This document shows, one piece after another, positions 7,829-16,747 of a DNA stretch of 64,000 nucleotides. Origin of the DNA: Dielma sp000508965 (GTDB lineage: Bacteria > Bacillota_I > Bacilli_A > Erysipelotrichales > Erysipelotrichaceae); NCBI GenBank assembly GCA_000508965.1, contig BAHV02000012.1, positions 62,001 through 126,000 of the forward strand. Direction: 5' to 3'. A model generated the notes under the pieces. It had not been told where the DNA came from, did no database searches, and worked only from the letters and a program-made list of their open reading frames with translations. How positions within the stretch are numbered: position 1 is the stretch's first letter; the number at the start of each line of letters is the position of its first letter. Both the position numbers and the translations under genes were made by a program.

Positions 7829-9571
7829 ATGAAACGTACACATAGCTGCGGTGAATTAAGCATACTTGAAGCAGGACAAAATGTCACCCTGATTGGCTGG
7901 GTAGCCAAACGAAGAAATTTTGGATCATTAGTTTTTATCGATTTAAGAGATCGTACCGGCATTACACAATGTGTTTTTGATGAAACGATTTCTGATCAGA
8001 TTACGTCTGTCCGCAATGAATATATCTTAGAAGTAAGCGGCAAAGTCTGCGAACGTAAGGATAAGAATCCTAAAATGGCGACGGGTGATATTGAAATCAT
8101 CGTAGAAAAAGTAACCATTATCAACAGTGCTGAAACAACACCATTATTGATTGCGGATGAAACCGACGCTTTAGAGGATACGCGCTTAAAATACCGTTAT
8201 CTTGATTTAAGAAGACCGGTGATGCAGAAGAAGCTCATTGAACGGGCACAGATTACCCGTGTGATGCGCCGGGTGCTTGACGATCAGGGCTTCATTGAAA
8301 TTGAAACGCCGATCCTTGGCAAATCTACTCCGGAAGGGGCGCGTGATTATCTGGTTCCTTCACGTATTCATCCCGGACAGTTCTATGCGCTGCCGCAGTC
8401 TCCGCAATTGTTTAAGCAATTGCTGATGGTTTCCGGCTTTGAACGTTATTACCAAGTAGCACGCTGTTTCCGTGATGAGGATTTGCGCGCTGACCGTCAG
8501 CTGGATTTCACACAGTTTGATATTGAAACCAGCTTTATGAGCGAAGATGAAATTATTGAAATGACAGAAAACATGCTGAAGGCAGTGATGAAGGAAGTTA
8601 AGGGCATCGATGTTAAAACGCCATTCCTGCGCATGACATGGCATGATGCGATGAATAAATACGGCAGTGACAAGCCGGATAACCGTTTTGGTTATGAGCT
8701 GCATGATCTCTCTGATCTGTTTGTTAACTGCGAGTTTAAGGTGTTCAAGGATTGTCTTGCCAATAAGGGTGTTATTAAAGCTATCTGTGTCGATCATCAA
8801 AGTCATATGACGCGTAAGGATATAGATCATGCCACTGATTTTGCTAAGAAGTATGGCGCTAAAGGACTTGTCGTATTAAAGGTGCTCAATGGCACGGTAG
8901 AAGGCAGTGCTGCTAAATTCTTTAATGAGGATGAAAAAGCGGCAATGATCAAAGCGATGAATGCTCAGGAAGAAGACGTAATCTTTATTGTCTCTGACAA
9001 ATGGAAGACAGCTTGTGATGTATTGGGGGCTTTGCGCGGTTACTTTGCGAAAGAGAAAAACCTGCTTGATGTGAATACATTCAGCTTTTTATGGGTTACT
9101 GATTTCCCATTGCTTGAATATAACGAAGAAGACGGCCGCTATTATGCGATGCATCATCCATTTACGATGCCAAAAACTGAAGATCTGCCGCTTTTGGACA
9201 CTGATCCGGGTGCGGTCAAAGCTGCCGCTTATGATATTGTCTTAAATGGTTATGAGCTTGGCGGCGGTTCACTGCGTATCTATGATCAGAAGCTTCAGGA
9301 GAAGATGTTTGAAGTTTTGGGCTTTACTGAAGAAAAAATCCGTTCAAGCTTTGGCTGGTTTGTCGATGCCTTCAAATACGGAACACCTCCGCATGGCGGT
9401 TTGGCGCTTGGCTTAGACCGTGTTGCGATGATTTTAACTGGTTCAGATTCTATCCGTGACGTTATCGCATTCCCTAAAAACGCCAATGCCCGCTGTCCGA
9501 TGTGTGAAGCGCCTGACAGTGTTGATCCGGCACAGCTTGAGGAATTACATATCCGTATCAATCAAGAATAA
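7829..9571 (+). CDS. aspS: Aspartyl-tRNA synthetase
   Basis: It charges tRNA-Asp. At 580 residues it is the long bacterial form. An N-terminal OB-fold anticodon domain starts MKRTHSCGEL and has GWVAKRRNFGSLVFIDLRD. Class II motif 1 lies near FIEIETPILGKSTPEGARDY, motif 2 is CFRDEDLRADRQ, and motif 3 is GLALGLDRVAM. The GAD insertion domain lies between about 290 and 410. It is the second gene of the T-box operon, with an aggagg ribosome site. Whether it also charges tRNA-Asn cannot be told without knowing if gatCAB is present. Confidence 0.97.
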   Translation: MKRTHSCGELSILEAGQNVTLIGWVAKRRNFGSLVFIDLRDRTGITQCVFDETISDQITSVRNEYILEVSGKVCERKDKNPKMATGDIEIIVEKVTIINSAETTPLLIADETDALEDTRLKYRYLDLRRPVMQKKLIERAQITRVMRRVLDDQGFIEIETPILGKSTPEGARDYLVPSRIHPGQFYALPQSPQLFKQLLMVSGFERYYQVARCFRDEDLRADRQLDFTQFDIETSFMSEDEIIEMTENMLKAVMKEVKGIDVKTPFLRMTWHDAMNKYGSDKPDNRFGYELHDLSDLFVNCEFKVFKDCLANKGVIKAICVDHQSHMTRKDIDHATDFAKKYGAKGLVVLKVLNGTVEGSAAKFFNEDEKAAMIKAMNAQEEDVIFIVSDKWKTACDVLGALRGYFAKEKNLLDVNTFSFLWVTDFPLLEYNEEDGRYYAMHHPFTMPKTEDLPLLDTDPGAVKAAAYDIVLNGYELGGGSLRIYDQKLQEKMFEVLGFTEEKIRSSFGWFVDAFKYGTPPHGGLALGLDRVAMILTGSDSIRDVIAFPKNANARCPMCEAPDSVDPAQLEELHIRINQE

Positions 9572-9594
9572 AATCCGCATAAGCGGATTTTTTG
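9571..9594 (+). terminator. Terminator after aspS
   Basis: AAATCCGC (9571-9578), loop ATAA, GCGGATTT (9583-9590), then further Ts. It starts inside the aspS stop codon. Confidence 0.85.
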
Positions 9595-9606
9595 AAAGGA
9601 GCATTT

Positions 9607-10341
9607 ATGAAAGAAAACAAATATGATGATGAACAATTTTTTAAGAAATACAGTGCGATGGACCGCTCTTTAAAAGGACTTCAAGGGGCTGGTGAATGGT
9701 CGACACTGGAAAAACTTCTGCCTGATTTTGAACATAAACGCGTGCTTGACTTAGGCTGCGGCTATGGCTGGCACTGCATCTATGCGGCTCAGCACCATGC
9801 AGATCAGGTAATCGGCATCGATCTCTCTGAAAAAATGCTGGCCGTAGCCAGAAGCAAGACAACCTATGAGCAGGTCAGCTATCAACGTGAATCAATGGAA
9901 GATTTCGAGTTTGCAGATGCATCCTTTGATATTGTTTTAAGCTCACTGGCTTTTCACTATGTCAAGGATTTTGACGCTTTAGCAGCCAAAATCAGCCGTG
10001 TTTTAAGCAAAGACGGTATTCTGGTATTCTCTTGTGAGCATCCGCTTTTTACCGCTGAAGGAAAACAAGACTGGTATTATGATGAAGCTGGCAGCATTTT
10101 GCATTTTCCGGTTGATAATTATTTTATTGAAGGGGAACGCAAGGCAATCTTCTTAGGTGAAGAAGTCACGAAATATCATAAAACAGTCACGACCTATCTG
10201 AATACATTGCTGAATCACGGCTTTGAACTTTTAAATATCGTAGAGCCAAAGCCCAGCGATGAGATGCTTGAAAATGTCGCTGGTATGAGAGATGAACTGC
10301 GGCGGCCAATGATGCTGATCGTTAAAGCCAGAAAAAAATAA
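9607..10341 (+). CDS. Class I SAM-dependent methyltransferase
   Basis: A 244-residue methyltransferase of the UbiE/type 11 group with unknown substrate. Motif I is RVLDLGCGYGWHC, the acidic end of strand 2 is GIDLSEKML, and motif IV is FDIVLSSLAFHYV. The ATG at 9607 is preferred over an in-frame TTG at 9592 because the gaaagga ribosome site sits between them. The family includes small-molecule and ubiquinone/menaquinone-type methyltransferases, but nothing nearby names a pathway. It lies between two terminators and is probably monocistronic, perhaps by read-through from aspS. Confidence 0.85.
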   Translation: MKENKYDDEQFFKKYSAMDRSLKGLQGAGEWSTLEKLLPDFEHKRVLDLGCGYGWHCIYAAQHHADQVIGIDLSEKMLAVARSKTTYEQVSYQRESMEDFEFADASFDIVLSSLAFHYVKDFDALAAKISRVLSKDGILVFSCEHPLFTAEGKQDWYYDEAGSILHFPVDNYFIEGERKAIFLGEEVTKYHKTVTTYLNTLLNHGFELLNIVEPKPSDEMLENVAGMRDELRRPMMLIVKARKK

Positions 10342-10366
10342 GATATAGCGCTTGCTATATCTTTTT
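10341..10366. terminator. Bidirectional terminator between convergent genes
   Basis: AGATATAGC (10341-10349) and GCTATATCT (10354-10362) form a perfect 9-bp stem followed by TTTT on the plus strand. It can stop both the methyltransferase and the LysR transcripts. Confidence 0.8.
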
Positions 10367-11236
10367 CTTATCTTCATTCAGCAGATTTTCCATATGCGAT
10401 AAAAAGCAGCGGGCAGGCGGTGCCAGTGTATCCCGGCTTTTATAAGTAACGACGATCTGAGTATAAAAGCTGTCTTCGGCAATGGGTACTGCGGCTAGGT
10501 TGTCGCTCGCAAACATCGGCAGTAAGGAAGCCGGTACAAGGCCTACTCCCATCCCGGCTTTTGCCCAGCAGTAGGTCGTTCTCGCATCATCATTTAAACA
10601 GGCCAGCTGTAATTCGCAGCCGGCATCCGCAAAAGCTGTTCTGACTAGCTTTTCAAAGCGGCGGTAAATGATTAATGGGTACTTGCTTAATTCATGAATG
10701 GTAATTGACTCCTGCTCGCAAAGCGGCTGTGTAGAAACTGCAAGCATCGCTTCACTTTGCAGATGCAGCTTAACGACATCCTCTTTAAAGGGGGTTCTGA
10801 CGATCGCCAGATCAAGCAGCCCTTTTTTTAGTTCCTCCAGCAATTCAAAAGTATTGCCCTCAAACAGCTGAAAAGTTATCAGCGGGTATTGTTGATGAAA
10901 TTGATCCAGCTGCTGATTCAACAAGACGGATACCGCTGATGAAATCACACCGATTCGCAGGGTGCCGCTGACATGATTGCCGGCTCGCTGCAGCTCAGCG
11001 GCAGCCAGCCGGCTGAGCTCAAGGATTTGCAGCGCTCGCTTATAAAGCTGAAGCCCCGCCTCGGTGCAGACACACTGACGTGAACCGCGCTGAATCAAGG
11101 TGACATTTAATTCTTTCTCAAGATTGCTGAGCTGGTATGATAAAGGCGGCTGTGAACAATGCAGCCGTTTAGCGGCAGCCGATAAGGTGCCTTCTTCAAC
11201 AATGGCGGTAAAGACTTCAAGCTGATGCAGATCCAT
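10355..11236 (-). CDS. LysR-family transcriptional regulator
   Basis: A 293-residue DNA-binding regulator. The N-terminal winged helix-turn-helix spans about 1-60 (MDLHQLEVFTAIVEEGTLSA, then AAKRLHCSQPPLSYQL). The C-terminal periplasmic-binding-protein-like effector domain starts at about 90 with GTLRIGVISS. It resembles the CysL/YtlI/CitR type, but the ligand is unknown. It is divergent from the ABC exporter pair across 115 bases (11237-11351) of very AT-rich DNA with repeated ATAT stretches, so the exporter is its likely target, plus its own gene. Confidence 0.9.
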   Translation of the reverse strand: MDLHQLEVFTAIVEEGTLSAAAKRLHCSQPPLSYQLSNLEKELNVTLIQRGSRQCVCTEAGLQLYKRALQILELSRLAAAELQRAGNHVSGTLRIGVISSAVSVLLNQQLDQFHQQYPLITFQLFEGNTFELLEELKKGLLDLAIVRTPFKEDVVKLHLQSEAMLAVSTQPLCEQESITIHELSKYPLIIYRRFEKLVRTAFADAGCELQLACLNDDARTTYCWAKAGMGVGLVPASLLPMFASDNLAAVPIAEDSFYTQIVVTYKSRDTLAPPARCFLSHMENLLNEDKKKI

Positions 11237-11351
11237 AGTTCCTCCTATATGTTTTTTGAATAGTATATATATAAATTAAATAATATTCATATATTATCAG
11301 ATATGCTACTATGATAACTGGAAGAAGATAAAAAAGCAAGGGAGAGAAGTT

Positions 11352-13085
11352 ATGAAAAAGCTGTTTGTCTATTTAAAAAAATACCAGAAAGAATTAGTAT
11401 TAGGCCCTTTGTTTAAGCTGATCGAAGCAATATTTGAACTGATTGTGCCGTTGATCATGGCTGCTATCATCGATCAGGGAATCATCGGTCATGATCTGCC
11501 CTTGATTCTTCATTATGGCTTGCTGCTGGTGCTGCTGGCTGTTGTTGGCCTAGCCAGCTCATTGATCTGTCAGTATTTTGCGGCATTGGCCTCACAGGGC
11601 TTTGGCACTGATCTTCGTAATGCCATGTTTGCCCACATCCAGTCGCTTTCTTATTTTGAAGTGGATCAAATTGGTACACCATCCTTGATCACACGCAGCA
11701 ACAATGATATCAATCAGCTTCAGTTAGCAGTTGCGATGATGATACGTCTGGCACTGCGGGCACCTTTTTTAGTTCTCGGCAGTTGTATCATGGCAATGCG
11801 CATTGACCGGCAGCTGGCTTTAGTCTTTCTAATTGCGGCACCGATGATTGCCCTTGTTCTTTATCTGATCATGAGCCGCTCTGTCCCATACTATCGCTCC
11901 ATTCAAAGCAAACTGGACAGACTTTCTTTGCTGACCCGCGAGAATCTTGATGGAATCAGGGTAATTCGGGCAACTTCAAACCAAGAACATGAGAAGCAAC
12001 GGTTCACCCTGGCAGTTAAAGATCTCTTTGATACTTCAATTAAGGCCGGTAAAATTCAGTCTAATTTGAATCCGCTGACTTATTTGATCGTGAATTTTTC
12101 GATTTTGGCGATTATCTATTATGGCTCACACCGCGTCTACGGCGGATCGCTGACGCAAGGCGAAATTATCGCATTTGTCAGTTATATGACACAGATGCTT
12201 CTGGCTTTGAATGTGGTCGCTAATTTAGTTGTGATTTTCACAAAAGCAGCAGCCAGTGCCCATCGAGTCAGTGAAGTGCTGACCTTAAGTTCCTCAATTC
12301 AATTTAACGGTCATGAGCCTTTGACAAAGGATTGTGAAACAGCTGTGATGATGAAACACGTTTCTTTCCATTATCCAAACAGTGAGGAGAATATTTTAGA
12401 GGATATCAGTTTTACGCTGAAACCTGGTGAGGTATTAGGTATTATCGGCGGAACAGGTGCCGGTAAATCCACATTGACTCATTTGATCAATCGTTTCTAT
12501 GACATCAGTGAGGGTGAACTCACCCTTTACGGCAAGAATCCCAAAAGCACTTCAGAAGATGAGCTTCGCTCTTTAATAGGTTTGGTGCCGCAGAAGAATA
12601 TTTTGTTTACCGGTACGATCCGTGAAAACATCCGCTGGGGAAAACCCGATGCTGATGATGAAGAAATATGGGAAGCATTGCGTGATGCTCAGGCAGCTGA
12701 TTTTGTGATGCAGCAAAAAGCCGGCTTGGATACGATGGTTAATCAGGGCGGCCGTAATTTCTCCGGCGGTCAGCGCCAGCGGCTTGCAATCGCCCGCGCA
12801 TTAGTTAAAAAGCCGGCGCTGCTGATTCTTGACGACAGTTCATCAGCTCTCGATTACGCAACCGATGCCAAGCTTCAAAAGGCCCTAACGCTAAAGGGCA
12901 GGGAACGCTCATTGATTATCATTTCTCAGCGGGCAAATTCACTTCGTCATGCTGATCAGATCCTGGTGCTTGATGACGGTAAAATGGCTGGCTTGGGTAC
13001 CCATGAGGAGCTGTTGAAAAGCTCACCGGTCTATGTAGAGATCTGTGCTTCACAGTTGAGTGAGAAGGAGATGAACAATTTATGA
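11352..13085 (+). CDS. ABC exporter half-transporter, degenerate-site subunit
   Basis: A membrane-fused ATPase of the multidrug exporter type (MdlB/LmrC/TM287-like), 577 residues: six membrane segments (about 1-310) then an ATPase domain. Walker A is GGTGAGKST, the signature is FSGGQRQR, and Walker B is LLILDDSSSALD, where the catalytic Glu after Walker B is replaced by Asp. That change marks the non-hydrolysing site in heterodimeric exporters. It overlaps the partner gene by 4 bases. Substrate unknown; drug or lipid-like compounds are usual for the family. Confidence 0.92.
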   Translation: MKKLFVYLKKYQKELVLGPLFKLIEAIFELIVPLIMAAIIDQGIIGHDLPLILHYGLLLVLLAVVGLASSLICQYFAALASQGFGTDLRNAMFAHIQSLSYFEVDQIGTPSLITRSNNDINQLQLAVAMMIRLALRAPFLVLGSCIMAMRIDRQLALVFLIAAPMIALVLYLIMSRSVPYYRSIQSKLDRLSLLTRENLDGIRVIRATSNQEHEKQRFTLAVKDLFDTSIKAGKIQSNLNPLTYLIVNFSILAIIYYGSHRVYGGSLTQGEIIAFVSYMTQMLLALNVVANLVVIFTKAAASAHRVSEVLTLSSSIQFNGHEPLTKDCETAVMMKHVSFHYPNSEENILEDISFTLKPGEVLGIIGGTGAGKSTLTHLINRFYDISEGELTLYGKNPKSTSEDELRSLIGLVPQKNILFTGTIRENIRWGKPDADDEEIWEALRDAQAADFVMQQKAGLDTMVNQGGRNFSGGQRQRLAIARALVKKPALLILDDSSSALDYATDAKLQKALTLKGRERSLIIISQRANSLRHADQILVLDDGKMAGLGTHEELLKSSPVYVEICASQLSEKEMNNL

Positions 13086-14800
13086 AAATTATGAAACGGC
13101 TGATGCTCTATCTGCTTCCATACAGGCATTATCTGCTGCTGGCAATCCTTTCGGCGATTTTAAGTGTGACAGCATCACTTTATGCGCCGATCATTATCGG
13201 TCATGCGATTGACTGTATCATAGCGATGGGCAATGTGGATTTCAGCCTAATGTCACACTATTTAGCGCGGCTTGCCTTTGTCTTGATTATTTCTGCCTTT
13301 TTTCAAAAAACGATGATGCTGGCTGCCAATCAAATGACATATGGCAGCATCCGTGACTTACGGCAGGCGGCATTTCAAAAATTTTCACGGCTGCCGCTTA
13401 AAACGATTGATAATCATTCACGCGGTGATTTAATTGCCCGCATCATCGCTGATATCGATATCATTTCCGATGGCTTGCTGCAGACCTTTTCACAGCTTTT
13501 TACCGGCCTTGTAACCATTGCTGCTACCTTGCTTTTTATGGCTTCAATCAATGGACTCATCATGCTTTTAGTTGTTGTATTAACGCCGTTATCCTTATGG
13601 CTGACAAGCTTTATCGCCAAAAGGAATTATCACTACTTTCAGTCACAGTCACGGCTGCGCGGAGAGTTAAGTGCGAATATTGAGGAAATGGTTGGCTCAA
13701 TGAAAGTTGTCAAAGCATTTCATCATGAAGCCGCCGCCCAAAAGCAGTTTGAGGAAATGAATCAGCGGTTATATGACAGCGGTGTTAAAAGTCAGTTTTA
13801 TTCTTCGATAGCCAATCCTGCCACTCGTTTCATTAATGCCTTGATTTATGCGTGTGTGGGTATTAGCGGTGCCATTCTTGTTTTTAACGGAATGCTGACG
13901 ACCGGCCAGCTTTCTAGTTTTTTGGCCTATGCCAATCAATACAGCAAACCCTTTAATGAGATTACCGGTGTTGTGAGCGAGCTGCAGAATGCCTTTGCTT
14001 CTGCCGCCAGAGTTTTTGAATTGCTGGACAGTGAGGAAGAAATCGCTGACAGCAGTGAAATCCTGCCTTTGAGCACGGGACACGTACAGCTTGATAAGCT
14101 GAAATTCTCTTATACCAATCAGCCCTTTATTGACGGTTTCAGCATCGACGTAAAAAGCGGGCAGCATATTGCATTAGTTGGCCCTACTGGCTGCGGCAAA
14201 ACAACCTTAATCAACCTGCTGATGCGTTTTTATGAATTAGAGGGCGGAGCTATAAAAATCGACGGCATCGACATCCGCACCATCAGCAAAAAAAGCCTGC
14301 GTTCACAAGTAGGGATGGTACTTCAGGATACTTGGCTGTTTTCCGGTACGATCCGTGAAAATATTGCTTACGGCAAACCCAATGCTTCCGATGAAGAAAT
14401 CATTGCTGCTGCCAAAGCGGCCTATGCCCACAGCTTTATCAAAAGACTTCCGCAGGGCTATGATACCCAAGTGAGTGAAGGGGATAATTTGTCAGCCGGA
14501 CAGAAACAGCTTCTATGCATTGCCCGCATCATGCTGATGCAGCCATCCATTTTAATTTTAGATGAAGCTACAAGCAACATCGATACCCGAACCGAGGTCA
14601 AGATACAGCGTGCCTTTAATAAAATCATGGAAGGGAAGACCAGCTTTGTGGTCGCTCACCGCCTTTCTACCATCAAAGAAGCAGACTGCATTTTAGTGAT
14701 GAAGGATGGCCGGGTGATTGAAAAAGGGAATCATGAGACATTATTGAATCAGCAGGGTTTCTATGCCTCCTTATATGCTTCACAATTCGTCCAATCATAA
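13082..14800 (+). CDS. ABC exporter half-transporter, catalytic subunit
   Basis: The 572-residue partner of the upstream half-transporter. It has six membrane segments followed by an ATPase domain with Walker A GPTGCGKTT, Q-loop, signature LSAGQKQ, Walker B ILILDEATSNID with the catalytic Glu intact, and the switch histidine in VVAHRLST. The signature has Ala in place of the usual first Gly, and this weak signature would face the Asp-containing Walker B of the partner. The pair therefore has one good and one degenerate ATP site, as in LmrCD and TM287/288. Confidence 0.92.
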   Translation: MKIMKRLMLYLLPYRHYLLLAILSAILSVTASLYAPIIIGHAIDCIIAMGNVDFSLMSHYLARLAFVLIISAFFQKTMMLAANQMTYGSIRDLRQAAFQKFSRLPLKTIDNHSRGDLIARIIADIDIISDGLLQTFSQLFTGLVTIAATLLFMASINGLIMLLVVVLTPLSLWLTSFIAKRNYHYFQSQSRLRGELSANIEEMVGSMKVVKAFHHEAAAQKQFEEMNQRLYDSGVKSQFYSSIANPATRFINALIYACVGISGAILVFNGMLTTGQLSSFLAYANQYSKPFNEITGVVSELQNAFASAARVFELLDSEEEIADSSEILPLSTGHVQLDKLKFSYTNQPFIDGFSIDVKSGQHIALVGPTGCGKTTLINLLMRFYELEGGAIKIDGIDIRTISKKSLRSQVGMVLQDTWLFSGTIRENIAYGKPNASDEEIIAAAKAAYAHSFIKRLPQGYDTQVSEGDNLSAGQKQLLCIARIMLMQPSILILDEATSNIDTRTEVKIQRAFNKIMEGKTSFVVAHRLSTIKEADCILVMKDGRVIEKGNHETLLNQQGFYASLYASQFVQS

Positions 14801-14881
14801 TTAAAGATGCTTTTCTATGCCATAACGTTTGAACAATTGCTTTTTTTGTCCTACAATAGATACAGAAACAGGGGTGAAGCA

Positions 14882-15100
14882 ATGACCTTAAACGATATTG
14901 TCCGGCTCAATATAATTACAATATTAAAATCGCGGGGTTATTATAAAAATAAACGCCTGACCTTGCCTATGGATATGAAATATCTCTATTCTACCTTATC
15001 ATCAATTATTAAAGGCAGCGGCGGGATGACGCTGAACACCTTGGAAACGGTGGCACACGCATTGGATGTTGAAGTAGCGGAATTGATCCGCTGGGAATAA
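14882..15100 (+). CDS. Small helix-turn-helix (Cro/C1-type) protein
   Basis: A 72-residue DNA-binding protein. The pattern fits the Cro/C1/XRE fold: MTLNDIVRLNIITILKSRG, then STLSSIIKG in the recognition-helix region and MTLNTLETVAHALDVEVAEL at the end, where the last helix pair of XRE domains is well conserved. The ATG at 14882 follows ggggtgaa; an upstream in-frame start at 14807 has no ribosome site. It is 13 bases before a small cysteine-rich protein, likely cotranscribed. No target is visible. It lacks the usual leading KxxR/L-x-E-x-G helix details, so its operator cannot be guessed. Confidence 0.7.
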   Translation: MTLNDIVRLNIITILKSRGYYKNKRLTLPMDMKYLYSTLSSIIKGSGGMTLNTLETVAHALDVEVAELIRWE

Positions 15101-15113
15101 AAGGAGAATGCTT

Positions 15114-15497
15114 ATGTGTAAAGAATGTTATGTTGCAGATAGCCGGTGTACACCGCTATTAAAGCCATTAGAATGTTTAAAAAATCATACCCAATACATT
15201 TGTTCCGCCTGCGGCCGCTGCATCTGTATTGAAGCGGATCTTAAACGCTCTTTACAGCGCTGGAATTTTCCTTTCAAGACATTGGAAATTGCGAGGATGT
15301 ATCTGCGGGCGGCAGATACCACTGCTAAGAAAGCCTGTGGAATCTATCAAATAGAAAACAGCAAGGGAGGATCTATTTATAAAATATTTACCGGAGCTGA
15401 TGAGTTGCAGCTATATCTGAAAAAACATAAAGATAAAAGCTGTCCTGCGGCAATTCGTCACCTATCCAAACACACAGGTACGCCGCCTGAGCGATGA
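15114..15497 (+). CDS. Small cysteine-rich protein, probably zinc-binding; unknown function
   Basis: 127 residues. The first 40 hold eight cysteines at about 2, 5, 12, 21, 30, 33, 36 and 38, including MCKEC and CSACGRCIC, a pattern that suggests one or two zinc sites. The rest is mixed charged/hydrophobic and ends with KHTGTPPER. I do not recognise a family. The start at 15114 has aaggag seven bases upstream; the ATG at 15108 is too close to it. It forms a two-gene unit with the small HTH protein and ends at a strong terminator. Confidence 0.65.
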   Translation: MCKECYVADSRCTPLLKPLECLKNHTQYICSACGRCICIEADLKRSLQRWNFPFKTLEIARMYLRAADTTAKKACGIYQIENSKGGSIYKIFTGADELQLYLKKHKDKSCPAAIRHLSKHTGTPPER

Positions 15498-15513
15498 AGA
15501 AATTGAAAGGTAT

Positions 15514-15536
15514 CTGTCAGAACGCTGACAGTTTTT
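15514..15536 (+). terminator. Terminator after the cysteine-rich gene
   Basis: CTGTCAG (15514-15520), loop AACG, CTGACAG (15525-15531), then TTTTT. Confidence 0.85.
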
Positions 15537-15545
15537 CTTTTCAGT

Positions 15546-15574
15546 AAAATAAAAGGCAGGCATCGCTGCCTGCC
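15546..15574 (-). terminator. Terminator of the small RNA
   Basis: On the minus strand GGCAGGCA (15574-15567), loop GCGA, TGCCTGCC (15562-15555) is followed by TTTTATTTT. The perfect 8-bp GC-rich stem is one of the strongest in the window. Confidence 0.8.
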
Positions 15575-15724
15575 ACCAAAAGGTGAGACCTTTTCCCTGT
15601 ATATACAGGTGGGCATCCTGTGTAAGTTTTTAGGATTCCTGCACTCGTGCAGGCATTCACACCAAAATACAACGTCCGGATTCCCTTATCTCAACTTGTA
15701 GGAAAAATTTTATACCTTTTGGAT
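15546..15724 (-). ncRNA. Stand-alone structured small RNA, candidate 6S RNA
   Basis: About 180 bases on the minus strand contain no ORF but many helices. Reading 5' to 3', an outer stem pairs AAAAGGT (near 15720-15714) with ACCTTTT (near 15586-15580), and TGAGAT pairs with GTCTCA. Inside are the hairpin CCTGCAC/GTGCAGG (15653-15636), a GTGTGAA/TTACAC helix around it, and the palindrome CCTGTATATACAGG (15608-15595). It ends in a strong intrinsic terminator and has a TATAAT upstream. The size, long rod shape and lack of a downstream gene fit 6S RNA better than a riboswitch. The family assignment is inference. Confidence 0.5.
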
Positions 15725-15730
15725 AATCTT

Positions 15731-15759
15731 ATTATATCTTAAAAAAATCTAATGTATAC
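15731..15759 (-). promoter_or_regulatory. Probable promoter of the small RNA
   Basis: On the minus strand TATAAT is at 15736-15731. A -35 at 17 bases would be GTATAC (15759-15754), which is a poor match. The predicted RNA start is near 15724. Confidence 0.45.
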
Positions 15760-15849
15760 TCTTGACTTTTAGGAAATGTTTAGAAATTTTATTTCGTCAT
15801 ACTTTCTCGCCTCTAAACAAGCATAAGGCAAAGGCAGAAAATCGTTTTC

Positions 15850-15878
15850 TCAACATGCTTCTTATTTTATGTTATAAT
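15850..15878 (+). promoter_or_regulatory. Promoter of the truB operon
   Basis: TCAACA at 15850-15855 and TATAAT at 15873-15878 with a 17-base spacer. The rest of the gene-free stretch 15498-15906 holds a terminator and the minus-strand RNA with its promoter; nothing else is seen. Confidence 0.6.
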
Positions 15879-15906
15879 AAAGCAGAAGCCATGAGGTGAA
15901 TAAATA

Positions 15907-16737
15907 ATGGATGGAATTCTTTTAATTAATAAAGCGGCAGGCATGACAAGCCATGATGTTGTGTTTAAATTACGAAAGCTGCTGAACACTAAAAAAATCG
16001 GTCATACCGGGACGCTTGATCCGGATGCGACAGGCGTTTTGGTCATTTTAGTCGGCAGAGCCTGCAAGATTTTGCCGTTTTTGGAAAATACCGATAAAGA
16101 ATATATCGCTCAGCTTTTGCTGGGTCAGACAACAGATACTGAAGATATGTGGGGCAATGTGCTTGCCACAAGTGAAATCAAACCGATTGAGGATTTTGAA
16201 GGCTTATTGAAAAGCTTTGAGGGCAGACAGAAACAGCTGCCGCCAATGATTTCATCAATTAAGGTGAATGGGAAGAAGCTTTATGAATATGCCCGCAGCG
16301 GCCAGACGGTAGAACGGCCGCTCAGAGATATTGAAATCTATGAAACCCAAGTCCTGGACGCCAAAGAACTGCGTTTTCGGGTAGCTTGTTCAAGCGGTAC
16401 TTACATACGTTCCCTGTGCCGTGATTTGGCTGAGAAAAGCGGAAATCTTGGCTGCATGAGCTCATTAGTGCGCAGTAAGGCCGGCCATTTTACCTTGGCT
16501 CAATGTGTCAGCCTTGAGGATGTCGCTGAAGGCAATTACAAACTGCTGCCGATGCTTGAAGCCTTAAAGCATCTGCCGCTGATTACGCCGGCAAATGAAA
16601 CCGATATACGAAATGGCAAACGGGTGCAATTAAACTGCAATGAAGCTCAGGTCGTGATGATCAGCAAGGATGAAGTGCTGGCCGTCTATGAACGTGAAAA
16701 AGAGAATATCTATCGCTGTGTGCGGGGATTATGGTAA
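15907..16737 (+). CDS. truB: tRNA pseudouridine-55 synthase
   Basis: It converts U55 in the T-loop of tRNAs to pseudouridine. Motif I is GILLINKAAGMTSHDV; motif II is KIGHTGTLDPDATGVL with the catalytic Asp in TLDPDA. RVACSSGTYIRSLCRDL is the third family motif, and a C-terminal PUA-like region follows. The 276 residues are slightly short of the usual 290-310. It is the first gene of a unit with ribF, as in many bacteria (truB-ribF). The ATG is preceded by gaggtgaa. Confidence 0.96.
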   Translation: MDGILLINKAAGMTSHDVVFKLRKLLNTKKIGHTGTLDPDATGVLVILVGRACKILPFLENTDKEYIAQLLLGQTTDTEDMWGNVLATSEIKPIEDFEGLLKSFEGRQKQLPPMISSIKVNGKKLYEYARSGQTVERPLRDIEIYETQVLDAKELRFRVACSSGTYIRSLCRDLAEKSGNLGCMSSLVRSKAGHFTLAQCVSLEDVAEGNYKLLPMLEALKHLPLITPANETDIRNGKRVQLNCNEAQVVMISKDEVLAVYEREKENIYRCVRGLW

Positions 16738-16747
16738 GGAGAGAGTT

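Noticed and set aside
8360..8830. 156-residue minus-strand ORF inside aspS
   Set aside because: Antisense shadow of a well-conserved gene with no ribosome site or recognisable domain.
13769..14167. 132-residue minus-strand ORF inside the second ABC exporter gene
   Set aside because: Antisense shadow without ribosome site or family match.
15541..15720. Plus-strand riboswitch leader for truB
   Set aside because: The terminal GC stem is followed by Ts only on the minus strand, and truB has its own promoter at 15850-15878.
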